From Lutjanus erythropterus (Eukaryota; Chordata; Actinopteri; Lutjaniformes; Lutjanidae), in the NCBI GenBank assembly GCA_020091685.1, contig CM034607.1, positions 18,591,221 through 18,655,220 of the forward strand: 64,000 nt of DNA, given 5' to 3'. Under the pieces are notes generated by a model. The model was not told where the DNA came from and did not search any database. It was given only the letters and a program-made list of their open reading frames with translations. Within the stretch, counting starts at the first letter, position 1. Each line of letters starts with the position of its first letter. A program made the translations under genes and the position numbers. Positions 45,060 through 57,146 of this stretch are shown here, piece after piece.

Positions 45060-45804
45060 TGAATTTTGACTTCATTTGACATAATGAAAAAAGACTTGCA
45101 ATTCAACTTGGACTTTAATACCACTGACTCTGGACTTCACTTGGACTTTAGCCTTTTGAATTTCTTTGATAGCTGCAGGAGAGAACCATGAAGATCTAAT
45201 GTTAGGTTACTTGCCGAAGTTAATTTTATGGACTCATGATTATATTATTTAATCCCACAGACACTCAAAAATTGAGCCAAGATAGCCTAACATTGCTGTT
45301 TGACATAAATTCAAAGGCATTTATTAGAGTCTGGCTGTGGAAGACAGTGGAAAAAAACTGTAATATTCCCCACTACTGTATCTCTGAACTATGTTTTTAT
45401 CCAAATCACAGACATTTAGGCTTTTTTAGGTGATTCCCATGCAATACTGTATTTTTCACTTTTGAAACTGAGCCTCCTCTTAACATGAGGAGGCGAGCCT
45501 CTCAGTTTGAAAACTGCTGCTGTGGATAATTTTGTTTGCATGCAAAAAACCCCCCCAGAAAACTAAAAGGTAGTCAACAAAAACTGAACTGCAGAATGCA
45601 AAACTTGCAGGTCAAAAATTACACACAATTGCACAAAATACAGCAAGTCAAAGCTAATGTTAGCTTAACATCTACGTAACCTTGTAGATAATTGAGGCTG
45701 GAAACTCACTACTACATTATGACTTGTTTAGGACTTGTCAGTCATGACTTGCGACTTGAGACTTACTTGTGACTTGCAAAACAATGACTTGGTCCCAGCT
45801 CTGG
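45060..45804. mobile_element. Teleost repeat with GACTTG-rich ends
   Basis: AAAGACTTGCAATTCAACTT, then GGACTTTAATACCACTGACT at the left and GACTTGCGACTTGAGACTTA, then AAACAATGACTTGGTCCCAG at the right are in the order of an abundant teleost element that ends in TTGGTCCCAGCTCTG. The middle contains a hairpin (45460-45515). Left boundary approximate. No coding content. Confidence 0.65.
45472..45494. repeat. Hairpin GCCTCCTC/GAGGAGGC
   Basis: An 8-bp perfect stem with a 7-base loop, within a larger imperfect inverted repeat (AAACTGAG on the left; CTCAGTTT on the right). Confidence 0.85.
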
Positions 45805-46529
45805 TTTTGATAGGACCCTAACCTTTGTGTAACATGGGATGAGCGCAGTTTTAAAACAGCTGCCACAGGCTTGAAGCAAGACGGCGTTTTCACAACTTTG
45901 TCCAAAAATCAGTTTAAAAAATATGTACCATAACTGCAATATCCTTATTATTTATATTCCAACTTTAAGTTTGACTTTCAGAAACACTGTAATGAATTAG
46001 CAATTTAATTAATTATGGTAATAATTTTCCAAATTGGTCTTTTTTACTTTGGTAATTTCCTCTAACTTTAGCAATAAATACTGTACATCGTCTCTGCAAT
46101 TCTATGTTTTCTCTAGTCACTGAACCTATCCTGGCAAATATGTTTTTCATCTACAAGTTACATGACCTGGCCAACGCTGTGTACACAAGTACTTGGCACA
46201 GCCATACATAGCTGGCCAAGGAGGCGCCTGTTATAAAAATACACAAGTGGAAGCTCGGCTGCAGAGCCTCTGCTGCTCCTTCTCAAGGCATCACGTCATG
46301 CATTCCTTCTGTTTTCACTCATTTTCCAGCATTTTTTGTCGCTGAAGCTTTGCCCCCTGAACACGACTTATAAAAGACATCCAGTGTCAGCCAATTATTT
46401 TGGACTTTGATGGTCATAAATCAAGGCTGACCAATAAAAATGAAGACAGCCAAGTATAATGTTCGTGTGTGACTCCAACTGGATTGTAAATGAAGCCAGA
46501 TGGGCTGGGAGAGTGCCACTGAACAGAGC
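45805..46529. other. Non-coding stretch, no gene seen
   Basis: AT-rich, then mixed with CAGCCATACATAGCTGG near 46200. No supportable gene. Confidence 0.4.
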
Positions 46530-46820
46530 TGGATCCCATCACTAAATGGCTGTGTGTGTTTTCCCCTCGTGCACAAATTACGGCATCACCTCATTCGGCG
46601 GCATAAATCAAAGCCCAAGCTGTGATATGCGCAGGGCATCTCTCCATCTCATTACTAAAATAAATTCTCTGGCAGCCTTGGATGTGTGAGCCACGTTCGA
46701 ATGGTTGATATTACCACAATCGGTACTTTTGTAGCTGCTTTTATTTTGAAGCAATTTTCGAAGCCGTTCCTGTGATCTCAGGCAGGCTGAGACACGCTTG
46801 GAGATGAAACAGACCCTGGG
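46530..46820. promoter_or_regulatory. Candidate conserved regulatory block
   Basis: Repeat-free, CpG-retaining sequence: ACAAATTACGGCATCACCTC, then a TCF/LEF-type ATCAAAG (46607-46613), then CTCATTACTAAAATAAATTC and ACGTTCGAATGGTTGATATT. No open frame of note. Composition and motif density make this one of the strongest CNE-like blocks, though untested. Confidence 0.4.
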
Positions 46821-46904
46821 AGTGTTACCTCATAGGGGACCTCTGGACACTTATTGAGGAGGACTGACATGTTTGGATCTGGGAGAGTGGAGAGACGGTG
46901 GGAG

Positions 46905-47679
46905 GAGGGCAGGAAGCAGGGGTGGCAAAAGTACACACATTCTGGACTCAATATAGAAGTACAGATACTTGTGCAAAAAAACTTGACTCTGGTTGAAGTA
47001 AAACTACTGATTCAACTTCTTCTCTCAAGTAAAAATGAAAAAGTACAGTCTCGGGTAAAAAGTAGTCCTCTGAAGGACATTTCTACAGCTGTTTAAGTGC
47101 AAAGTTAACTGATACTCTCTTTATCTCCATGGTCGAGCTGCCCTCTCTGTCTGTTTTATCATGTTACATCTTTTAAACTGTTTTTGTCTTGTTACATTTT
47201 GTTACGCTGCTTTCATATTGTTACATGTTCTTTGTCTTGTTATGTCTTTATCATAATTTTCGTCTTGGTACATCATTTTTGTCTTGCTACATTGTTTTTT
47301 CTTTCATGTCATTTTCATCTTATTTAATGTTATATCAATATATGTATGTATATATATGGTTTGTGTTTCACCTTTTACAGCATTTTTGTCTTACTTTCTT
47401 TTTTATGCCATTTTCGTCATGTTACATCTGGCTATATGATTTTCATCTTGTTACCTCTTTTATGTTGTTTACGTCTTTTTACCTTTTTTTGTCTTGCATT
47501 AAAACTAAAGCAAGGAGCCTGTTTTGAAAATATAACAGATATTTGTATTAAAATGTGGTGGGGAAAAGTTAAAAAGTTGTCAGAAATATAAATACTCAAG
47601 TACAAGTACAGATACCTCAAAAATCTACATAAGTACAGTGACGAAGTATTTGTACTTCCCATCTCTGGCGGGAGGGCAG
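46905..47679. mobile_element. AGTACTT-rich MITE with nested ACATTTTCGTCTTG array
   Basis: The left end AGCAGGGGTGGCAAAAGTAC and the right end GTACTTCCCATCTCTGG are inverted and belong, from memory, to a very abundant teleost element with CAAGTAAAAGTACA-type subterminal words. GAGGGCAG occurs at 46905-46912 and 47672-47679 and may be an 8-bp target duplication, although it sits four bases outside the matching ends. The interior carries the array at 47155-47500. Confidence 0.75.
47155..47500 (+). repeat. Degenerate TTTTCGTCTTGTTACAT array
   Basis: TTGTCTTGTTACATTTTGTT, TTTTCGTCTTGGTACATCAT, TTTTTGTCTTGCTACATTG, TTTTCATCTTGTTACCTC and similar words recur every 15-30 bp. It is an eroded short minisatellite. 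The 112-codon frame through it (47189-47527) is Phe/Tyr/Leu/Cys repeat translation, not a gene. Confidence 0.8.
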
Positions 47680-47689
47680 AAGAAGACTC

Positions 47690-48430
47690 AGGCAGACAGC
47701 AGTGAAAGCGAGAAGAGAGCAGAAATGCAGTTCAAAAAAAGCACAAAAGGCAGAGTTGGACAGTGACAAGGAAAAGGGACAGGAGTGACAGATATGAATA
47801 GACAGATGTATGTGGGCAGACAGACACTCAGGCAGACAGTGATGGAGTTATTTGGAAGCATTCGGAGGCAGACTTCACTGAGCTCTCTATTTTCCAGACA
47901 CACAATGCTGACCTTCATTCGTCTGCTGCGACTTCTATTGTAGAGCGAAGAAACAGAACCCTCTGAGAACCTGGCTTTCTCGTTCAGTGATAAGACAGGT
48001 TCCCCTTTAACAAAGAATGGCTCCTCCGCAACCCTCTCTTCATCATTCAAAAATTTACAAGGGTAGGTTATAATGTTGTTGCTCCTTTACGCTCCAGCTC
48101 AAAGAGAAGATGACAAAAATAACAGTTCTGGGTGGATTTACAGTATATGAAAGAGTTTTACATATGGTATTCATGAATTTCCGAGGTCAGGGAGGCTTGG
48201 CCAAGCTAAACAAGATTCCCCCACTTCATGGGGCTAGACTACTTCATCAGCCAGTAATGAAACAACAGAGAGTTGAAAGATCGTCCTTTCTGCAGAGAAT
48301 GATTCATGGGAGTAGAGCGTGGCCTGACCTGTTATGCTTTCTGCATTATGCTTTCTGAAAAGGAAATACTTTAAGACTGGCACCTGATAAAAGGAAGCTT
48401 TCAGTCGATATTTTGATTTGGCTTTTGAAA
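47690..48430. other. Non-coding stretch, no gene seen
   Basis: A 120-codon minus-strand frame (47688-48050) includes a Val-Cys-Leu repeat from a GACAGACAGA patch and no domain, so it is not called. Other frames are short. Confidence 0.38.
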
Positions 48431-48439
48431 TTGAAGGTC

Positions 48440-48730
48440 ATTGATATGGGTCTGTGAAAGATGTAGGAGTGGTGAGCTCTTGCAAGGTTGCTGACAAAGT
48501 TGGTCAGCTGTCACTCAAAGCCAGCAAAAACAGATCTATAACATTATGCAGTCAGTGCATGCTAACCGAGCGGCGCTGCTGCCGCAGGCAACTCTCTCCC
48601 TCTCTCCGTCTCACTCTGCTCAGATGTACTTTCTTTCCTCTGGGAACTGATTAGCGAATATACAGCTGATCGGCTGGAGCCTGAACTTTTCCCCATGTGA
48701 ATGGTGAACCAATCAGTCGCTCCAATTTCA
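48440..48730. promoter_or_regulatory. Candidate conserved regulatory block
   Basis: Low-repeat sequence with GAGCGGCGCTGCTGCCGCAG near 48569-48588 and, after a C/T patch, CTGATTAGCGAATATACAGC. The 66-codon frame is unsupported. Confidence 0.3.
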
Positions 48731-49239
48731 AATCAATGTACAGAATGAGACTATAGTTCCTATTACTTAGAGCCAATATGTTTACAGCAGTCTTAGGATG
48801 TGCAAGTCTTCAAAGTGTTCTGCAACTTTGATTGCTCTTATGAAATCAAACATCGCTGATCCTTTCTAAATTAAATTGGCGAGATGTCCTATCAGAGGAA
48901 TTGAAAATTGAAACTGAAATAATACAGATGTTTGCCAAATGTGTTACGCCCCTCAATCATGGGGACATATAATCACAAGAGTGACAAAGAGATGGTTTCT
49001 CCTCAGTGAGAACTTTAACATCTACACACCCTTATCAAATCACTGCCCTTCACACATGGTCACACATGTAAGCAGCTTATTCCGACCCATATTTCTATTT
49101 ATTGTTAGGCGGGACATCTTGTGGGTGTAGTAAATATGAAAGGACAAATATAAAGAGCAAGAAAGTTATATGGAGTGAAACTAAAGTAAACATGAATTTA
49201 TTTAAATCTTTAAATTACTTGTTTCAGTATGTAAGTGTC
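48731..49239. other. AT-rich stretch, no gene seen
   Basis: A 63-codon frame at 48939-49130 without support. Confidence 0.4.
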
Positions 49240-49560
49240 AATTCTGTCATCTTAACCAAACCTAAGTAGTTTAATTAGTTAAACCAAACCAAACTGCTGC
49301 TGTTATAGAACATAAACCACATGTGAAAGCTAAAACCATCTGTGCATCAGGGAAGCTCTGTAATAAGTGAGAGTTAAACCTGCAGCTGGAGGAGAAACCA
49401 GAAAATATTTCCTCCATAAATATGATCCATTTTAACCCAAATCAGTGAATAAAGTCATAAAGTTGTGCTCTGGGAGGATGAGTCATCAACAGATGTTAAT
49501 TTTTAAGAACATCTACAGAACAACTTTTGTGTCATTGCTGGACCTGATACTGGTATATAG
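49240..49560. mobile_element. AGGAGAAACCAGAAAAT repeat, copy 2
   Basis: Shares ordered blocks with 38440-38680. Its left part carries TTAACCAAACC- and TTAAACCAAACCAAACTGC-type words also seen near 30230. The two ends are undefined. Confidence 0.55.
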
Positions 49561-50067
49561 GTGGTGTATAGCACAATACATATGTGTTTAAGAAAAAAAA
49601 AACTTGAACATTGACTTTGACTTCATGGGAACTTTAATCAACATTACAAAAGCTGCTTATGACTGTATTTATCCTTTTAATTTATCACTGTTTTCAACAT
49701 TATAACTGACCATGAATTTACTATATTTTAAACGTGAAACTGTGTATTTTTTTTACACATCATAAAGAACCTAATATTTAGGTATGACCATGTATGCAGC
49801 ATTGTCCTTATCCAGAATAACCTTTTCTTCTTTTTTGCGGTACCGTCTGCCTGATGTTGCATGGGTAACCCTCTTGCAACCCGTAACCATGAGCCATACC
49901 AGGCACGCTCTCTGCCACAATACACACATCATCTGTTACACACTCCAGGAATTGTCGAGGTACGCAACAGCAGGCGTCAACCCGCAGACAAGTCATACAT
50001 CTTCTGTGTTTCACTTGGAGGAAGTGGTGGGGGCAATGGACACAATCTGTGTGCCTGTGTTGGTATT

Positions 50068-50078
<11 letters not shown>
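49561..50078. other. Non-coding stretch, no gene seen
   Basis: Frames on both strands overlap (49728-50166) and all run into the TG tract. A candidate gene is not supportable. Confidence 0.4.

Positions 50079-50102
<24 letters not shown>
50079..50102. repeat. (GT)n microsatellite
   Basis: About 12 GT units following an impure TG patch. Confidence 0.95.
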
Positions 50103-50229
50103 TCAGGCATGTTTTTCCCTGCATCTGAAAGTGTGTATTAGTGTACCCGTGTACATGGATGTCTGAGTGCGTCTGCCAGCAGTCGTGCCCATGTCTCAAA
50201 CAAAAGAGCCCATTGGTTCATGTGGAAAA

Positions 50230-50420
50230 ACGAGGACTTAAAGAGGAGAGGACCTGGATCTTATCATTCAGTGGTTTAACACTAGCCAGACCAGTGCTCG
50301 CTAACTCCAGGCAGCAAATTAGGAGCTGGGAGCTGCCGACTGGGCCTGTGACAGGGATGTGATGGAGAGCAGGCGGGCTGGGCTGCTTCACAGCTCACAT
50401 GGACCATGATAGGAGAGGAA
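50230..50420. promoter_or_regulatory. Candidate conserved regulatory block
   Basis: Balanced sequence with GTGGTTTAACACTAGCCAGA and CAGCAAATTAGGAGCTGGGA. The frame 50141-50362 has no domain. Low confidence. Confidence 0.25.
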
Positions 50421-51919
50421 TGCTCCCTGTGCATAGCCAGAATAAGTAGCGCAGGAATGGAAGCTCATGCTGGTGCTTTTGTCTCACATCACAAGTCCTT
50501 TTTAGAGATTCTGTGCATGTGCAAGTACACAGTTTGAACAGTGGGATGCTTCATTAATATAAGATACTCATCATGTGCCAGCCATCTGTTGCATTAGTGT
50601 GGGTGAGAGACTGTATAGAAACCAGGACAGGCTGAAAAACACTGCAAAACATTGTGAGACCTATTGCAGTGTGTAAGTTGCTTACATTTACCAAATCAAT
50701 TGGCTAACTAAGCTGTATATCTATTGTAGATAGTCAACTAGAGTTACACTAAATACATAGATTTGTTTCATATTATTATTTATTTAGTTGTTTTTATCTT
50801 TTTTTCACAAGCAAGTAAGCATTGCACTTTAAGTTGATTGTTTAATTATAGAATGAATAAATCCAATAAGGACAACTTAACAGCCCCTCGAGGTACCAGT
50901 CTTGTCTGTGTTTGCAGACTGTTGAGTTTTGACTGTATATTCCTGAGGTTAAAGGGAGTAAAGGCTGCAGCTGAAGGACCAGGCTCCAGGCCTCACACTC
51001 TGTGGGCCTGGGAATAAACAGCTGTACACACCCTGTCTGGGGGTCAGGCCAGGAGACGCCACCCCGAATAGTTAAGTACAGCATACAGTGTGTGAACATA
51101 CTGCATGCACTTACAGACACCGACACAAAACCTCTGCTTCCTTCAGTGTTTTTGACTTTAGGTTGCTGCCATGACAGTCTGACCACCAATTGTCTCCTGT
51201 TTTTCTTTTCAGGTTATTTTCCTCCTCTTGCCTCATTTTTTTTTACAGTATTAAAGACACTGCATATAGTGTACTAAAAGGGAAGTTATCTGAGTCACTG
51301 TGTTCACTTTGGATGTTTGTCAGGTTAAAAGACATCATTCACTTGTCTGTAAAACACCTTGGCTAGACTGAGGACTTTTGGCAAGTTGCCACCATCTTTT
51401 TCCACAGGCTGGTTCAAGCTTGAAGAGTTATGGTCATGGCAATACTCTCTCCTTCTCAGCCCTCCTCTGCTTTCTGAACGGCCGGGGTTTTGATTTGATT
51501 TTCCATTCAGTGGTTCCATATTTATATAATATATCTTTGTTGTCACTTCGTATTTCTGAGGAATCACTTTGCTGCTAATCACCTGCTATTTGAAACCAGG
51601 TGTCTCTGTTAAAATACAACCTGAAATGAGAGCCCGTCCTTTGAAAAGAAAGACCGATGTGCAGCATTAGTTCCGCACAGAAAAATCTAGATGTTAACTT
51701 CCTGAGTGCCAAAAAGAATAAAAATGCTCCAGGGATCTTTTATACTAACAAAATGTTTGCACGTCCAACACAGTGTCCCTGAAGTTGTATTTCACACAAT
51801 AAAATGTGGTTTTGCTGTTGTAGTTTTCCTCGGGTAACCCAGTTTTATTTTAACAGCTTGTTCTCAAATAAGTCAGATGTATCCCAAGAGATCTTACACA
51901 CAAACACATACACACGCAT
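50421..51919. other. Non-coding stretch, no gene seen
   Basis: Frames of 66-115 codons occur, with opposite-strand overlaps at 50842-51277 and 51325-51582. None has a domain, and each strand has competing frames, so no gene is called. Confidence 0.4.
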
Positions 51920-52030
51920 ATGCAGGGGTGGACTGACTAAAATATTGATTCAACTGTTTCTGCTTGTGTAAACATCTACTTAAAGAAAAGTAAAAAAGAT
52001 CATTTAAATATCCTCTAAGTCTTCTAACTA
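51920..52030. mobile_element. Possible fragment of the AGTACTT-rich MITE family
   Basis: GCAGGGGTGGACTGACTAAA, then ATTGATTCAACTGTTTCT and AAAGAAAAGTAAAAAAGATC, parallels the left end at 46916. Strongly diverged; only one end present. Confidence 0.4.
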
Positions 52031-52735
52031 AAAAACAGACCAATACAATAATTCACCACATCAAAGAACTGACAAAACAATTCAGATCTAGAGTCAAAAC
52101 TGTTTTTCACCTTAACAAAATAAAAGCCCAGGCATGTGAATAAAACGGTCACATTTATTCTCTGCACAAGCAGAAATATTTATTGAAATAAAGCCTGTAT
52201 CAAATTGATTTAATTTATATTCAAGACTTTCGCTTCTGGTTGCATATTATTTTACAGTATCGGTGCACCGTGAAATAAAGTGCAGTTTCTTGTCAAAACA
52301 ATCAGATTGAAGTAATCCAAAAAAGAAATCAACCTTAAAGTGAATGGATTTGTATTAGTATCTGAATGTTATGATATTGGACAAAAAAAGACAAAAATTG
52401 TGATTAATAAAAATTATTTATGAAAACCCTTGTTTTCAATATTCAATCTCATATTGTAAGCTGAATTTTAATTACGGATGCTAAGTTAGCTCAAAAAGCT
52501 AGCAAGGTTAGGGTTAGCAAATTAACCTGCCAGCAACTAACTTGGATAGATTTTAATATTTAATGCTTTTTACAAGCAGCTAACTTTAGTTTTTTTTCTT
52601 TTACAGTGTAAGAGATGCATAAAGAAGAATAATTCCAAAAGTGATACAAGAACCCATATTAAAGCAACATTATATAACTATTCTACCTTCAAATAACATC
52701 TTCAAAATGATTTTGATGCCACATTGGATTGTAAT
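52031..52735. other. AT-rich stretch, no gene seen
   Basis: GCTAGCAAGGTTAGGGTTAG patch at 52498-52517; otherwise nothing bounded and no frame. Confidence 0.4.
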
Positions 52736-53460
52736 AGAGTGAATGGTTCATCCACACTTTGTGTCCTTTGCACTGTACAACTTTAGTGAGTGGGTTGCAA
52801 AAGTGTTTTACACTGGGACCACTAATATTATTATATGTAGAAAATGTTTCTGATTATCCCTCTGATGTCCTCCAGCTGCTCCACCTCAACTCTCTGTGAT
52901 TTACAGAGTTTCCTGATTGGACAGTAAAGTAAACTGCTGCTAAACGTAGCTAGTTAGGTTTGCCATACTGCCCAGACTAGGTGCTAAAAGTAACAGGCGC
53001 ATGTTCAAACAGAGGGAATTAATGCAGGCAGAGCGACTGTAGTGTCGTACCAGAACCAGAGCCAGGTGAGCAGGCAACATAACTGGGCTTAGCTTCTACA
53101 GACATCATAGCAGAAAGAGAGAGACCAAAGAGGACGTTGACGGAGGAAGCTAAGAAGAGAAAAGCAGAGAGTGATCAAGCAAGAGGATGGACAAGAGTAA
53201 ATATTGGACTGGCTTTTAGTTGTTGGTGGGAGCTTCTTGAAATAAATGGCTGTAAGAGAGACACCGAGCTGAACTTCTTGCTGTTGGATTAGTAAATTAC
53301 TTTATCCAGCTTGCTATGTCTTGCTAGATGTCTGGCTGTGTTAGCAAAACTGTCGACTCTCTAGTTTTTTATCTCAACTAATGCACTCCTAACAGCTGCA
53401 TGTGTATAGCTGTCCATATTTACAACAGTGGTGTGAATTGCACTCTGAAAGTGGGGGCGC
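52736..53460 (+). mobile_element. Interspersed element carrying an ORF remnant
   Basis: The block from ATGGTTCATCCACACTTTGT to the GTGGGGGCGCC end has the feel of a teleost interspersed element and contains the coding remnant at 53113-53292. No inverted ends were found. The rest is non-coding. Limits are approximate. Confidence 0.45.
53113..53292 (+). pseudogene. Transposon-derived basic-helix ORF remnant
   Basis: The frame reads ERERPKRTLTEEAKKRKAES, continues with a DQARG...TRVNIGLAF segment and ends in ELNFLLLD before TAG at 53290-53292. The pattern RPKR-LTEEAKK-RK, RARG-TRVNIG-AF-RW-EL, GCK-D-EL-FLLLD is one I know from many uncharacterised teleost proteins that are encoded by repeats, in which the central part is a basic, probably helical N-terminal segment. 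Here the usual RW-EL becomes CWWEL, and there is no ATG in this frame: the nearest upstream stop is TAA at 53080. Function is unknown. It is either a terminal fragment or an exon of a degraded element, not a host gene. No other parts of such a protein are visible nearby. Confidence 0.6.
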
Positions 53461-53829
53461 CAAATCACAAAAATCTTACATAACATTTTTTTTAAAATAA
53501 CATGAATCCTTTTACAGTAAATCATACTGAAAAATACAAGTGAACATAATTATTGTTTTTACTAAAAAAGTTCATTTTTTTCCCCTATCAAGCCTTGGTA
53601 GGCAATATGTTAGCTATAATTGCCAAATATTTGTTAATATGAAAAGTTTGTATCCATGAGTATCAATGACTATTTCTATGAATGCTCTTTTAATATAAAT
53701 CCTGCATTTGTACAGCATATGGCACAAATATTTTGTGATACTGTATGTACATAATATATTTGTGTGTGTGTATGAGGGAGGCAGTAGGTGTGTCTGTATA
53801 TGTGTGCCATAAGTGTGTGTTTACTAAGC
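53461..53829. other. AT-rich stretch, no gene seen
   Basis: A 70-codon minus-strand frame with a His/Thr repeat; unsupported. Confidence 0.4.
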
Positions 53830-54110
53830 AGGCTTGAAGCCAGCCGTCCCTCATGTGATCCTCTGTCTCCAGTCCTTATCAACAGCACTTTGTCGTCCCG
53901 GCCTCCCTGTCAGTGCTGTGTGTCTGCACCACCTCTCTGCCTGATAGCCAGCAGCCGCCTAAATACACCTGCACTCTGTCACACCGCCGCCGCTGCTTTC
54001 CGCTGCTCACAGATCCAACACACCCACATCGCCGCGGCTTTTGGTGTTATGCACATACATTCCTCGACAATTGCATGTAATTCCATCTCAGACGTGAAAT
54101 TAGCGGTTTA
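53830..54110. promoter_or_regulatory. Candidate conserved regulatory block
   Basis: GC-balanced left half with ACCGCCGCCGCTGC, then GCCGCGGCTTTTGGTGTTAT, and an AT-rich right half with ACAATTGCATGTAATTCC (octamer/homeodomain-like) and GTGAAATTAGCGGTTTAATG. A 107-codon plus frame crosses it but is unsupported by domain or splice sites. A good CNE candidate by eye. Confidence 0.38.
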
Positions 54111-56589
54111 ATGTGCTTCATGTGTTTGTTATTTACAGATTTTACTGCAAAGTTGTGAATCTTGAGGCTTGATCACAATTTTCTTTAGAGAATACGTAGC
54201 TTCAATCAAATGAACGCAAACATCGAAAATCATTAGCTAAGAGTGTTTCCACACATGGCACCAACAAATTGGACAATTAAGCATAGCTGCATGTCTCTCT
54301 GTTCCAGCAGCAACTGGATTGTGATGAGGAAAACAGGAAAACGATTATACCGAATTTGCATACAACACTTTCAAAGCTCAAGCTGTTTTCAAGCTTTTCT
54401 TCCTTCTGAGTTCAAACAACTGAGCTAAAAATTTGTTTGATGACTGCTGCTGTTAAATGTGTGTGTAAACTGTAATGATGTCTTTAAAACACCAAGATAA
54501 TCCATCCTTTCTCCTGTTTGCCATTACACACAGGAAGATGAAAGATCTACTGTGTCCTGCTGTAAGCTTCCCAAATCCATCCCACTCCACTCCACTCTAC
54601 TTTACTCCAAGTCACCGAATGTTTATCGCATTGCTTCTCATATTTCCTTCTACTGTACCCGCTGCTCTTATCCATCCCAACACTCCTCTGTCTAATACAC
54701 TGCACTGTATATCTTTTCTCTCCATCCCTTCATCCCACTAGTGCTTTACCTTTCAGCTCCAGACTCGGTCTGGTTTTCATCAAGTGAGCCCCCTGGCACC
54801 GTATTGACGCCCACCAGGCGTGCTACAAGTTAGGAGCCTGCTGTGGCTGATAACCTGCCCTCAGGCTGCCCTTTTCCACAACCAAACACACTCCCTTTCT
54901 TTTAGCTGCGATTAGAGCAGAACAGACAGGACAGATGCACTGGTGAACAAAAATGTCAAAAATGAATGAATAAAGTTGGGGGGAAAAGGGAGAAATTTAA
55001 CTATTTCAAATTTACCATATGTAACTACACTGGGCAATGAAATGATGGCCACGCATCATACAGATGTCTTTATTTATCTCTCTCATTTGTCAGTAGACAC
55101 CATGAAAACTAAAGGAAAATAAAATGCATAAAAAACTGTTTCAAATATAGACAGGCCCAAATATATTCGCAGAGCACAGCAACAGAAAATGTCTCAAATT
55201 GTCCATGTAAAAGCACTTCAACAAACATTACACACAAATATGAAACAAATGAAAGTATAAAATCATAAATTACTGCACGCCTCTTGGACTGTGCAGGATA
55301 CAGTAATTTAGGGACTTCATGTTTTTTCCTCTGCAGCCATGTTGACTCTCTCCTCTGCAGTCGTATTGCTTCAGACCCATAATACCACATGTGTGCCCTC
55401 AACTGTACTCTGGTCAGACCTCACATAAAGAGCATTATCTTATTTTTAAGGTGGTATATTTTTAATCGGTTATAGACTGTGGGAACTCAAACATTCATGA
55501 ATTTATGACAGAAAACTTTTAAGTAAACATGTCTCCCAGTTACATATAAACATACTTGCCAACCCTCCAGATTTCCCCGTGGGACAGATTTTTTCATTGC
55601 ACTCTCCCAGTTTTCTCTTTGGGTCACAGTTGTCATCGTAATTCTTCTGATTTATGACAAAATTTCATACTATTTTCTTTTTCGTTATTCCTACCTGCTT
55701 CTTGCACTGCCCATCGTCTATAAGCCCTACAGCTCTAAAAGTCATGGACAATAATATACCTACAACAAATCTGCAGAGAAAAAATGGAGTGCAAATTTAA
55801 GATAACTTGGAAGAAAGAATGTCTAACTAAGATACTCTTGGTTTAAAAATATTTTTATATTTTCTGTGTTATTGTAATCAAATTTGATATGGGGCTACGT
55901 AAGGCTAAATGCTGTAGTTTGCTTGTGTCCTGTGTATTGTTAGATGATGTAATGTGGTGAAGAGTAGGGATTAATATTTTTCCCAAAAATTATACATTTT
56001 CTATCCCCGGGCACAGAAGTACACTGTCCAGGTGGATCCAGGAAAATGCATTTGTTTTTAAGGTAGAATTTTGGTGACCATCAAAACACATCACATGGTC
56101 ACATTTCAGGCATCACTATACTGTATGTAACAAGAAGAAATGTGGGTTCTAAACCTGACTGCTTTAGTGTAGTATCTTTCGTTTCAGCATTAATCAATAT
56201 TATAATGAATATAATATAAACTGTGCATACTGCATGCAGCTTAACCTTTGCCACAGCTGCAAGGATGAAATGCCAAGTTTATCACCTGTGATCTCTCACT
56301 GCCTGTTTGAACAGCCTGATGGAAGTTATATTTTACAATTCTTCATATTATAAACAAACAAAAGCATAAAACCCGATGCCTACCCTATAGATGTCTGCAG
56401 GCATCTCTTTGCCAAAATATGTGTAATTGTTATTCTGTTATTTTCATACCAAAGTCAGCAGAATACAGGAAACAAAGTCTAGGTAACTGAATTTTTTCCA
56501 AGCTTTGCTTTTAAAATTGTCCCTATTTTTGACATCTCAAGGTTTGCAAATACATAACTATAGTAGTATAGTTTTAAGATTAGCTTTGA
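54111..56589. other. Long AT-rich stretch, no gene seen
   Basis: Frames at 54475-54741 and 55109-55402 (88 and 97 codons) have no domain. The part 54565-54610 has repeated CCACTCCACTCCACTCTAC words. No bounded transposon was recognised. Confidence 0.4.
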
Positions 56590-56940
56590 GGGAACCAGCA
56601 AGTCTGCCCTTAAATTAGAGGACTTGAGGCCAAGACCAGCGGGCTCTGCTTAAATGTCCTTGGGCTAGAAACTTGATTCCCACCAGCTGTGTCATGCAGT
56701 AGGTGCTGTGTCATGGGTAGTCTGACAGAAAAGCAAAAAAAAAAAAAATATGGAAATGAGTCAGTGAAGTTCTTTCCTCCAGAATGAGACAGGATATAGA
56801 GGGTTCACGGTGCCCAGCCTGCTGGTGACAAACGTGGCGGTGCCAGTTAAGGGTGACAGCCACTGATGATGGCAGCAGACAGTACAGCGCCATGGGGGCT
56901 ATTTACAGGCTACATGCCGTCATGGGTGAAGTGGTGATGG
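56590..56940. promoter_or_regulatory. Candidate conserved regulatory block
   Basis: Low-repeat sequence with TTAAATTAGAGGACTTGAGG and GACAGCCACTGATGATGGCA, interrupted by a poly-A run at about 56737-56748. Low confidence. Confidence 0.25.
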
Positions 56941-56944
56941 AGTG

Positions 56945-56977
56945 GTGTGTGTGTGTCTGTGTGTGTGTGTGTGTGTC
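56945..56977. repeat. (TG)n microsatellite
   Basis: TG tract with a CTG interruption. It opens short frames of Cys-Val on both strands. Confidence 0.93.
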
Positions 56978-57146
56978 TGCACACAGAGCAAACAAACCCT
57001 CAGGCAGGGTCAGGTATGTTGGAATGAAATTAAAGTCTAAAGCAGCGGCCTTTAAATTGCCACAGGCTGCAGTCTGATGCTGCATAAACAATGACGATAT
57101 TAAACCCACTTCTTTTTCTTCTTCTTGTTGAAAAGTTTTCACTTTG

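Noticed and set aside
47189-47527. 112-codon plus-strand frame
   Set aside because: It is the translation of the degenerate TTTTCGTCTTG array.
47688-48050. 120-codon minus-strand frame
   Set aside because: Contains a repeat-derived Val-Cys-Leu run and no domain.
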